64,000 nucleotides of DNA, taken from positions 28,095-92,094 of the forward strand of contig CALEJT010000074.1 of assembly GCA_937898685.1 (NCBI GenBank), written 5' to 3'. Source of the stretch: an uncultured Gammaproteobacteria bacterium. Lineage in GTDB: Bacteria > Pseudomonadota > Gammaproteobacteria > Pseudomonadales > Pseudohongiellaceae. Positions 1-6,960 of the stretch are shown one piece after another. Made by a program: the position numbers and the translations under genes. The notes under the pieces were generated by a model. That model ran no database searches and was not told the origin of the DNA. It worked only from the letters and a program-made list of their open reading frames with translations. How positions within the stretch are numbered: position 1 is the first letter of the stretch; each line of letters opens with the position of its first letter.

Positions 1-2
1 AT

Positions 3-1154
3 GGCCGGGTCGCCCCCAAGGACCGCGTCAGCGCGCTGCTGAAGGACATCGAGGCCGGCGCCGTTCAGCTGGAGCACGCCGGCGACGATAGCGGCTACCT
101 GATGAGCCTGCTGGAAGCGCTGGAGATCGATCCCTCGAGCCAGGTGCTGGTGTTCTCCAAGACCAGTCTGAAGCAACGTTTCATCAGCTCCGAGAATCCG
201 CGCGCCCTCTATTTCAACGATCAGGTCTACGTCGGCTACGTGCCCGGCAGCCGCACGTTGGAAGTGGCGGCGATCGATGGCGTGCAGGGGCCGGTCTTCT
301 TCGATTTCCAACAGGATCCCGCTGCCTCGCCGCGCGCCGAACAGGAAACTTCGCGCTGTCTGCGTTGCCACGATTCCTATTCGATGACGGGCGGCGGTGT
401 GCCGCGCGTGATGTTGGGCTCGGGGCTCTATGGTCGTGATGGCAACGTCGTCTCGCACGAGATCAGTGAGATCACCACCACCGCGACGCCGATCGCGCGC
501 CGTTGGGGCGGGCTCTATGTGACCGGCAAACATGGCACGCAGCCGCACATGGGCAATCTCATCATCGAGAACCGCACCAGTCTCGATGCGATCGACACCA
601 CCACCTGGGGCAATCGCACTTCGCTAGAGGAGTTCGTGGATCTGAGCAACTACCCGCGTCGGACCAGCGACATCGTGGCCCTGCTCGTGCTCGAACATCA
701 GCTCGAAGTGCAGAACGCTCTGACGCGTCTGAGCTTCGAAAGTCGCACGCAGTTGCCGGCGGGTGAAACCCAGAGCGCGGCGCAGCTCGACAAGCTCACC
801 GATCCCGTGCTCGACGCCCTGTTCATGGCCAACGAAGCACCGCTGATGGATGCGGTGGAAGGCACTTCGGGTTTTGCCGAATGGTTCAGCGCTCAGGGTC
901 CGCGCACGCCGGAAGGACAGTCGCTGCGCGAGCTGGATCTGAAGACGCGAACGTTCCGTCATCCACTGAGCTATCTGATCTATTCACCGCAGATCGATGC
1001 GCTGCCGGAAGGCGTGCGCATGCATCTTTATTCACGCATCCGCAGCGTGCTGGCCGATGCACCGAATGCACGTAAATATCCTCACATCACTGCGGAAGAC
1101 CGCAGCGCCATTCGCGCCATCCTGCGCGCCACCAAGCCGGAAGTCGTGCAGTGA
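3..1154 (+). CDS. CXXCH-containing protein of unknown function (5' partial)
   Basis: The frame is open from the left edge, so the true start and export signal lie outside the window. About 383 residues are visible. One CXXCH haem c attachment motif (Cys119-Leu-Arg-Cys122-His123 of the visible part) is present. Around it are features I recall from a family of uncharacterised single-haem proteins in Gammaproteobacteria and planctomycetes: an upstream 'VFSKTSLKQ' and 'LYFNDQVYVGYV', and a downstream 'GGLYVTGKHGT'. If haem is attached, the protein must be periplasmic. Its last codons overlap the next gene by four bases (ATGA-type), so it is the head of a three-gene operon ending in a DsbD-like reductase, which could keep the haem-binding cysteines reduced. 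The family fit is from memory; the molecular function is unknown. Confidence 0.75.
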   Translation, partial: GRVAPKDRVSALLKDIEAGAVQLEHAGDDSGYLMSLLEALEIDPSSQVLVFSKTSLKQRFISSENPRALYFNDQVYVGYVPGSRTLEVAAIDGVQGPVFFDFQQDPAASPRAEQETSRCLRCHDSYSMTGGGVPRVMLGSGLYGRDGNVVSHEISEITTTATPIARRWGGLYVTGKHGTQPHMGNLIIENRTSLDAIDTTTWGNRTSLEEFVDLSNYPRRTSDIVALLVLEHQLEVQNALTRLSFESRTQLPAGETQSAAQLDKLTDPVLDALFMANEAPLMDAVEGTSGFAEWFSAQGPRTPEGQSLRELDLKTRTFRHPLSYLIYSPQIDALPEGVRMHLYSRIRSVLADAPNARKYPHITAEDRSAIRAILRATKPEVVQ

Positions 1155-1876
1155 GTGTTGCTGTAGTTTCATCCACCAAGCCGGTGCTCTACCTGCTGCC
1201 GGGGCTCATGTGTGACGCTGCCGTGTGGCGGCATCAGGAAGAGGCGCTGCGCGATGAGTTCGACGTGCGCATTCCGGTCTTCCGCGGCTTCGATTCGCTG
1301 CGCGCGATGGCGGAGTCGGTGCTCGTGGAGGCGCCGGAGCGTTTTTCCGTGGTGGGTCATTCCATGGGCGGACGCATCGCGTTCGAGCTCATGAATCTCG
1401 CGGGAAAGCGGATCGAGCGCTTCGCGGTCATGGACACGGGCGCGCATCCGGTGGCACCGGGCGAGCCCGCCAAACGCCAGATCTTGTTGGACGCGGCCCA
1501 TCGCAAAGGCTTGCAAGCGGTGGCCGATGCCTGGATCCTCCCGATGCTGCATCCGGACAACCACGGCAATGCGGCGTTGATCGACGAAATCACCGCCATG
1601 ATCCTGCGCAACAGCGTGGCCGACTATGCCGGTCAGGTGAAAGCCTTGCTGGGTCGCTGCGATCAACGTGAGTATCTGCCGCACATCACGCAGCGCACCT
1701 GGTTGATCGTGGGCGAAGCGGATGGCTGGAGTCCGGTGGAACAGCACGAGGCCATGGCCGCCTTGATTCCGCGCAGTGAACTGCGAGTGGTGGAAGGTGG
1801 TGGTCACATGTGCACGATGGAGCGGCCCGAGGCCGTGAATGCAATCTTGAAGGAGTGGCTGCATGCCGATCCGTAA
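1151..1876 (+). CDS. alpha/beta-fold hydrolase
   Basis: A 241-residue single-domain alpha/beta hydrolase. The nucleophile elbow 'GHSMGGR' supplies the Ser at about residue 73. A late 'GEADGWSP' segment fits the acid loop, and 'EGGGHMCTMERP' near the C-terminus supplies the His, so the catalytic triad looks complete. There is no signal peptide, so it should be cytoplasmic. It resembles the small esterase/BioH/menaquinone-hydrolase-like group, but the substrate cannot be read from sequence. The start overlaps the preceding stop by four bases, and its own end overlaps the DsbD-like gene by 14 bases, so all three are probably translationally coupled. Confidence 0.85.
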   Translation: MSVAVVSSTKPVLYLLPGLMCDAAVWRHQEEALRDEFDVRIPVFRGFDSLRAMAESVLVEAPERFSVVGHSMGGRIAFELMNLAGKRIERFAVMDTGAHPVAPGEPAKRQILLDAAHRKGLQAVADAWILPMLHPDNHGNAALIDEITAMILRNSVADYAGQVKALLGRCDQREYLPHITQRTWLIVGEADGWSPVEQHEAMAALIPRSELRVVEGGGHMCTMERPEAVNAILKEWLHADP

Positions 1877-3995
1877 CATCCCACAGAAATGGTTCGCCGC
1901 AGTGCAGATGCTGTTTGCGGCGCTCTTGCTGTGGCCGGTATTCGCGCAGGCGCAGAATTTTCCGCTCGTCGAAGGACAGCACGTCGACGCGCAACTCGTA
2001 CCGGAACGTCTTGCTCTCGTTCCCGGTGAAACCAACTGGGTAGCGGTGCGCCTGATCCATCAGGAACGTTGGCACACCTATTGGATCAATCCCGGTGAAG
2101 CCGGACTGCCGACGCGCATCAGTTGGGAATTGCCCGAAGGCATCGCCGCCGGCGCCATCGTGTGGCCTACTCCGGAACGTTTCGAATTGCCCGGTGACGT
2201 GGTCGATTTCGGATATACGGGCGAAATCTTCCTGCTCGTGCCGCTCAACGTCGATGCTTCTGTTGCTGGGGAAACCGCCGAGGTTTTCGCGCAGGTCAGC
2301 TGGCTCGAATGTGATGACATCTGTATTCCCGGTGGCGCCTCGTTGCAGATGAGTCTGCCGGTGCAGGAAACCGCGCTCATCAATGAGCCTTTTGCCTGGG
2401 GCTTTGCCGCCACGCGCGCCACGCAGCCGCGCGCCGATATCGCATTGAGCGCCAATTTCTCGTTCGCCGAAGGCAAGCTGCGCCTGCTGGTGCAGGCGAC
2501 CGAGAACATCTTCGAGAACGCAGCATCGGTAACCTTCATTCCCGATGCCGATGGGGTCGTCGACTATCTGGCGCCGCAGGAAGTCACGACGCAATTGGCG
2601 AGCATGCAGTTGACGCAGCGGCAAAGCTCGCGTCTGCGTGAGGTGCCGGAACACGTCGGAGGGCTGCTGCTCGTGACAGACGCCGCCGGTCAGGAGATTG
2701 CTTACGGCATACAAGCCGATCCCGATCCCTTGGCCGAGAGCGTGATCGAAACACCGACTGCCGTTCCCGCGCTGCCGCTCTATCTCGTTTTCAGCTTCGC
2801 GCTGCTGGGCGGTTTGATCCTGAACCTGATGCCCTGCGTGTTCCCGGTGTTGTCGCTCAAGGTGTTGAGCCTCGCCAATTCCGCGCACGGCCCGCAGCGC
2901 GAACAGCGTCTGCATGGCCTGGCCTATACGGCTGGTGTGATGTTGTCCTTCCTCGCGCTCGCCGCAGTGCTGCTGTTGCTGCAGGCCGGTGGTGCCGCGA
3001 TCGGCTGGGGTTTTCAGTTGCAGCAGCCCTGGTTCGTGGCGGCGCTGGTGTTCCTGTTCTTCGTGATGGGGCTGTCGATGTCGGGCGTGGTGGAGTTCGG
3101 CACCTCGCTGATGAGTGTCGGCTCCGAGTTGCAGGAGAAGGAAGGCTATAGTGGTTCCTTCTTCACCGGGGTGTTGGCGAGTGTGGTGGCGAGTCCCTGC
3201 ACGGCGCCATTCATGGGAGCGGCTTTGGGCTTTGCCTTCACGCAGAGCATGCCGGTGGCGCTCACCGTGTTCCTGGCCCTCGGTCTCGGCATGGCGTTGC
3301 CGTTCCTGGTGCTGTCCTTCGTACCAGCCCTGGCACGTCTGCTGCCGAAGCCTGGCGCGTGGATGTTGGGCTTCCGTCAGTTCCTCGCTTTCCCGCTCTA
3401 TGGCACGGCGATCTGGCTGTTGTGGGTCTTGGGGCAGCAGGCAGGCGTCAATGCCATGGCGATCGTCATCGTCGGTTGTTTGTTGCTCGCCTTTGCGGCC
3501 TGGGCCTGGCAGCGTCGTCATCGCCGCAGCGGTTTCTGGCACAAGGTGTGGATGACGGCCTCTCTGGCGAGCGTGGTGCTGGCGGGTTCCGTGCTGTTCT
3601 CGCCCTTCGTGCGTACGGCACTGCCGGGAGCCGCGACGGTAGCAGCGGAAAATCACATCGAACCCTATACGGCGGCGCGCCTGGACGCGCTGCGCGCCGA
3701 AGGCAAGCCGGTGTTCGTCAACATGACGGCGGCCTGGTGCATCACCTGTCTCGTCAACGAACGTGTGGCACTGAGCAGCGACACCGTAATCGAGGCCATG
3801 GCAGAGAAGGGTGTCACCTATCTCAAGGGTGACTGGACCAACAACGACCCCGCCATCACCGAAGTGCTGCGCCGTTACGAAACCAGCGGCGTGCCGCTCT
3901 ACCTCCTGTTCCCCGCCGATCCCACAGCCCCCGCCGAGGTACTGCCGCAGATCCTGACCGAGGCTCTAGTGCTCGAGGCGCTGGGGCGGATCTAG
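1863..3995 (+). CDS. DsbD/ScsB-like thiol:disulfide interchange protein
   Basis: A 710-residue protein with the three-part DsbD architecture. After a signal peptide (about residues 1-30) comes an N-terminal periplasmic domain with a Cys pair, 'LECDDICIPG' (Cys150, Cys154). A polytopic membrane domain (about 300-590) carries one Cys in each half: 'NLMPCVFPV' (Cys325) and 'VASPCTAPF' (Cys446). The C-terminal thioredoxin-like domain has 'AWCITC' (Cys626, Cys629). In this family electrons pass from cytoplasmic thioredoxin through the membrane cysteines to periplasmic partners. The long N-terminal domain looks closer to ScsB/DsbD-variant proteins than to E. coli DsbD. The gene begins inside the hydrolase gene and ends 25 bases before an intrinsic terminator. 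Its likely client is the CXXCH protein heading the operon (inference). Confidence 0.9.
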   Translation: MPIRNIPQKWFAAVQMLFAALLLWPVFAQAQNFPLVEGQHVDAQLVPERLALVPGETNWVAVRLIHQERWHTYWINPGEAGLPTRISWELPEGIAAGAIVWPTPERFELPGDVVDFGYTGEIFLLVPLNVDASVAGETAEVFAQVSWLECDDICIPGGASLQMSLPVQETALINEPFAWGFAATRATQPRADIALSANFSFAEGKLRLLVQATENIFENAASVTFIPDADGVVDYLAPQEVTTQLASMQLTQRQSSRLREVPEHVGGLLLVTDAAGQEIAYGIQADPDPLAESVIETPTAVPALPLYLVFSFALLGGLILNLMPCVFPVLSLKVLSLANSAHGPQREQRLHGLAYTAGVMLSFLALAAVLLLLQAGGAAIGWGFQLQQPWFVAALVFLFFVMGLSMSGVVEFGTSLMSVGSELQEKEGYSGSFFTGVLASVVASPCTAPFMGAALGFAFTQSMPVALTVFLALGLGMALPFLVLSFVPALARLLPKPGAWMLGFRQFLAFPLYGTAIWLLWVLGQQAGVNAMAIVIVGCLLLAFAAWAWQRRHRRSGFWHKVWMTASLASVVLAGSVLFSPFVRTALPGAATVAAENHIEPYTAARLDALRAEGKPVFVNMTAAWCITCLVNERVALSSDTVIEAMAEKGVTYLKGDWTNNDPAITEVLRRYETSGVPLYLLFPADPTAPAEVLPQILTEALVLEALGRI

Positions 3996-4020
3996 TTATC
4001 AGTTCCAAGAAAAAGAAAAG

Positions 4021-4045
4021 AGAGCGGCTTGGCCGCTCTTTTTTT
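4021..4045 (+). terminator. intrinsic terminator of the DsbD-like operon
   Basis: Perfect 8-bp stem AGAGCGGC / GCCGCTCT with a 3-base loop (TTG), followed by a run of seven T. It begins 25 bases after the DsbD-like stop codon. Confidence 0.88.
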
Positions 4046-4060
4046 GGCCTGCCGAAAGGT

Positions 4061-4340
4061 GGGGACAGCCACTTCCCGAAAAGTGGCGAAAAGTGGGGAC
4101 AGTCACCTCCGAGTTGGGGACAGTCACCTTTCGCTTCTGTCTCGAGTCTCCGTTTCAAATTCCCGTTGGAACAAGTTCTTAACGAAAGGTGGGTGTCCCC
4201 TGGAGCGATCCTGGAGCGAAAAGTGGGACAGCCACCTTTCGCTTACTCGAATCTCCGTTTCTCTTCCCTCGCTGGAACAAGGCCTTAGCAAAAGGTGAGT
4301 GTCCCCGGGGAAAAGAACCTCACGTCCGGGGACACCCACC
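4061..4340. repeat. REP-like block: seven GGGGACA(N)2CACC half-sites in a tandem array
   Basis: The stretch carries the core GGGGACAGTCACC or close variants in forward orientation at 4061-4072, 4095-4107, 4116-4128, 4225-4236 and 4328-4340. The inverted form (GGTGNNTGTCCCC) occurs at 4188-4200 and 4294-4306. The inverted copies face forward copies and could form hairpins. In addition, about 108 bases are imperfectly repeated in tandem: 4124-4232 and 4233-4340 each start with CACCTTTCGCTT, continue with a similar TCTCCGTTTC / GGAACAAG stretch, and hold one inverted and one forward core. The organisation resembles REP-type palindromes linked elsewhere to RAYT transposases; no such transposase is in the window. 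Confidence 0.75.
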
Positions 4341-4458
4341 TCTGGATTCCAGTTCTGTCCACCCTGGCTACCCAGGCCGCGACAGCAGAGGTGCGGGCGA
4401 GCTGGGGGCGAAGCCAATCCCTTGTGTCTGGCAGTGTCCATATCGCCCACAACTTGGG

Positions 4459-4464
4459 TAGAAT
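4459..4464 (+). promoter_or_regulatory. possible -10 box of folD
   Basis: TAGAAT about 36 bases before the folD start, in a local context (GGGTAGAATCCGCG) typical of proteobacterial -10 regions. No convincing -35 box is seen, so this is only a candidate. It lies downstream of the repeat block, so folD would be transcribed independently of the repeats. Confidence 0.35.
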
Positions 4465-4499
4465 CCGCGCTTTATTTTTTCAGTGAGGCAGAGGTCCAG

Positions 4500-5378
4500 A
4501 TGCAGTTATTGGATGGCAAAGCGACGTCAGAACAGCTCAAACAGGAAATTGCGGACAAGGTAGCGGCCATCAAGGCGGCCGGCGGCAAGGTGCCGCATCT
4601 TGCTGCGGTACTCGTCGGTAACGACGGTGGCAGCATGACCTACGTGAACAACAAGGTCTTGGCCTGCAAACGTTGCGGCTTCGACTCCACCTTGTTGACC
4701 TATCCTGACACCATCACCGAGGAAGAGCTCCTCGCCGTCGTCGACAAACTCAACAAGGATCCGAACATCGACGGCTTCATCGTGCAGGTGCCCCTGCCGA
4801 AGCACATCGACGAGCAGAAGATCACGCTCGCCATCGATCCCAGCAAGGACGTCGACGGTTTCCATCCGGAAAATCTGGGCCGCATGATGCTGGGCCTGCC
4901 CACCTACATCTCCGCCACGCCGAACGGCATCATGGAGTTGCTCAAACGCAACAACATCGAAACCGAAGGCAAGCACTGCGTCGTCGTCGGCCGCAGCCAC
5001 ATCGTGGGCTCGCCGATGTCCGTACTGATGGCGCGCAACGGCAACCCGGGTAACGCCACCGTGACCCTGGTACACAGCCGCACCAAGAACATCAAAGAGA
5101 TCTGCGCCAGCGCCGACATCCTGATCGTCGCCATCGGCAAGCCGGGCTTCGTCACGGCAGACATGGTGAAAGAAGGCGCCGTGGTGATCGACGTGGGCAC
5201 TACCCGCGTACCCGATGCCACCGATCCCAAAGGCTTCAAACTGCGTGGCGACGTCGACTTCGACAACGTCAAGGACAAGTGCAGCTGGATCACGCCGGTG
5301 CCGGGTGGCGTCGGTCCGATGACCATCGCATCGCTGATGCAGAACACCCTGCTCGCCCTCGACCTCAAGAAGAAGTAA
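4500..5378 (+). CDS. folD: bifunctional methylenetetrahydrofolate dehydrogenase/cyclohydrolase FolD
   Basis: A 292-residue cytoplasmic enzyme that interconverts 5,10-methylene-, 5,10-methenyl- and 10-formyl-tetrahydrofolate using NADP. Key sequence: 'TYVNNK' supplies the conserved Tyr and catalytic Lys, 'VQVPLP' and 'KDVDGFHP' line the folate site, 'VVVGRSHIVGSP' is the dinucleotide-binding loop, and 'PVPGGVGPMT' is the C-terminal signature. The ATG at 4500 is chosen because it gives the usual N-terminus ('MQLLDGK') and normal length; the frame stays open upstream but that part crosses the repeats. Oddly, 'SHIVGSPMSVLMARNGNPGNATVT', 'KNIKEIC' and 'DVDFDNVKDKCSWITPVP' match the Bacteroidota-type FolD I remember better than E. 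coli FolD. trpD follows after four bases. Confidence 0.95.
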   Translation: MQLLDGKATSEQLKQEIADKVAAIKAAGGKVPHLAAVLVGNDGGSMTYVNNKVLACKRCGFDSTLLTYPDTITEEELLAVVDKLNKDPNIDGFIVQVPLPKHIDEQKITLAIDPSKDVDGFHPENLGRMMLGLPTYISATPNGIMELLKRNNIETEGKHCVVVGRSHIVGSPMSVLMARNGNPGNATVTLVHSRTKNIKEICASADILIVAIGKPGFVTADMVKEGAVVIDVGTTRVPDATDPKGFKLRGDVDFDNVKDKCSWITPVPGGVGPMTIASLMQNTLLALDLKKK

Positions 5379-5382
5379 GCCA

Positions 5383-6414
5383 ATGAGTGACACGCCCACC
5401 GCGCTCAAACCCTACATCGCCAAGGTAACGGCGGGTCAGGTACTGAGCTTCGAGGAAGCGGAAGATGCCTTCGGCCTGATCATGAGTGGTCAGGCCACTC
5501 CGGCGCAGCTTGCCGCCTTTCTGGTGGCCCTGAAGTTGCGCGGTGAGCATGTCGACGAAATCACGGCCGCTGCCAGCGTCATCCGGGACAAGATGATCCC
5601 GGTGCAGGCGCCGGCAGGTGCCATGGACATCGTGGGCACCGGTGGTGATGGTGCCCACACTCTCAATATTTCCACCGCGACCGCCATCGTCACCGCGGCG
5701 TGCGGCATACCGGTGGCCAAGCACGGCAACCGTGCCGTGTCCTCGCGTTCCGGCATGACCGACGTGTTGAGCGCGCTCGGTCTGAACATCGAAGCCGAAG
5801 TCCCAGTGCTCGAGCGCTCCCTTGCGGAAACCGGCCTCTGCTTCATGCAGGCGCCGCGACATCATCTGTCGTTCCGTCACGTGGGACCCGTGCGGCAGGA
5901 GCTCGGCATCCGCACCATCTTCAACATCCTCGGGCCGCTCTGTAATCCGGCGCGCGTGCGTCGTTACCTGATGGGCGTCTACATCCCCGAGTGGGTGGAG
6001 CCGCTGGGTCATACTCTCGCGCGGCTCGGTTGCGAAAAGGCCTGGGTGGTGCATGGTGCCGGTGGACTCGACGAACTGAGCACGCTCGGTCCCAACCGCG
6101 TTGCCGTGGTCGAAGGCGCGCGTGTGTCGGTGGTGGAAATCAATCCCGAAGACGCGGGCCTGCCGCGCGCCACCATGGATGAACTCAAAGGTGGCGACAG
6201 CAGCTACAACGCCTCGCGCTTGCAACTGTTGCTCGAAGGTCAACGCGATGCCTATCGCGACATCGTGCTCTTCGGTGCAGCTGCTTCACTCCTCATCGCT
6301 GGCAAGGTGCAGGATCTGCGCGAAGGTGTGGCGGTGGCGGCACAAGCCATCGATTCCGGTCACGCCAAGGCCACGCTCGAAGCCAGCATTCGTTTCAGCC
6401 ACGCAAGTCCCTAG
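5383..6414 (+). CDS. trpD: anthranilate phosphoribosyltransferase
   Basis: A 343-residue enzyme of tryptophan biosynthesis that transfers the phosphoribosyl group of PRPP to anthranilate. The PRPP-binding loop 'GTGGDGAHTLNIST' lies near residues 84-97. The conserved 'KHGNRAVSSRSG' (about 112-123) and 'FNILGPLCNP' (about 180-189) follow, together with the C-terminal 'LDELS'. Length is normal for the family. No trpE, trpG or trpC lies beside it, so the trp genes are split in this genome. The gene starts four bases after folD and probably shares its transcript. Confidence 0.95.
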   Translation: MSDTPTALKPYIAKVTAGQVLSFEEAEDAFGLIMSGQATPAQLAAFLVALKLRGEHVDEITAAASVIRDKMIPVQAPAGAMDIVGTGGDGAHTLNISTATAIVTAACGIPVAKHGNRAVSSRSGMTDVLSALGLNIEAEVPVLERSLAETGLCFMQAPRHHLSFRHVGPVRQELGIRTIFNILGPLCNPARVRRYLMGVYIPEWVEPLGHTLARLGCEKAWVVHGAGGLDELSTLGPNRVAVVEGARVSVVEINPEDAGLPRATMDELKGGDSSYNASRLQLLLEGQRDAYRDIVLFGAAASLLIAGKVQDLREGVAVAAQAIDSGHAKATLEASIRFSHASP

Positions 6415-6437
6415 CAGTTTTCATGACGGGTTCATCC

Positions 6438-6707
6438 ATGCCACGCATCGAAATCTATACGAAAGACTGGTGCGGCTACTGCCACGGCGCCAAACAGCTG
6501 CTGCAGCGCCTGGGCTACACCTATACCGAATACGACGTCACTCACGACGATCGCCTGTTCCGTGAAATGTTGGAGCGCGCGCCCGGTCGCCATACGGTGC
6601 CGCAGATCTTCATCGATGGCCGCGGCATCGGTGGCTACACCGATCTGATGGCCTTGGTGCGCAGCGGTGAATTTCCGCCTGCCGAGCAGCAACATTTCGA
6701 CGCTTGA
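6438..6707 (+). CDS. grxC: glutaredoxin 3 family protein
   Basis: An 89-residue thioredoxin-fold protein with a dithiol active site 'WCGYC' (Cys12, Cys15), 'HTVPQIFID' with the cis-Pro, and 'GGYTDLMAL' for glutathione binding. This matches GrxC, which reduces protein disulfides and mixed glutathione disulfides in the cytoplasm. The ATG at 6438 gives the standard N-terminus 'MPRIEIYTKD'. A start at 6423 would add five residues, and neither has a strong ribosome binding site. The symbol is by similarity to the Grx3 type. Confidence 0.9.
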   Translation: MPRIEIYTKDWCGYCHGAKQLLQRLGYTYTEYDVTHDDRLFREMLERAPGRHTVPQIFIDGRGIGGYTDLMALVRSGEFPPAEQQHFDA

Positions 6708-6804
6708 ACGGCGTTGATGCTGTGCGTCATTCGCGCAGCGGATGGTTGTTCATCCAATATTCATAGGGCATAAGTCACAATCTTTTCATGAAGGCAGCTT
6801 ATAG

Positions 6805-6818
6805 TGACCGCCCGGTCA
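6805..6818. promoter_or_regulatory. TetR-type operator palindrome before the efflux operon
   Basis: TGACCG-CC-CGGTCA is a perfect 6-bp inverted repeat with a 2-base centre. Such TGACCGNNCGGTCA sites are typical of TetR/AcrR-family repressors. It overlaps a possible -10 element, TATAGT (6800-6805), and lies about 145 bases upstream of the MacA start. No regulator gene lies nearby in the window, so the cognate factor would be encoded elsewhere. The repressor class is inferred from the motif alone. Confidence 0.55.
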
Positions 6819-6960
6819 GTTTTGTAGCTGTTGGCCAATAAAAACAAAGAGTTCCTGTAAACCGCAAGGCCGGCTGAACGTTGGGGTCCGCTGTATGGAC
6901 CGGTGCCGAGCGGCGGTCCGGATCCAACGAGGCTTCCCCGAGCCTTTGACAGAGAGCCCC

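Noticed and set aside
1686..3656. 656-codon open frame on the minus strand across the DsbD-like gene
   Set aside because: Low-complexity His/Arg/Gln-rich product, antisense to a clear DsbD family gene; a by-product of high G+C codon use.
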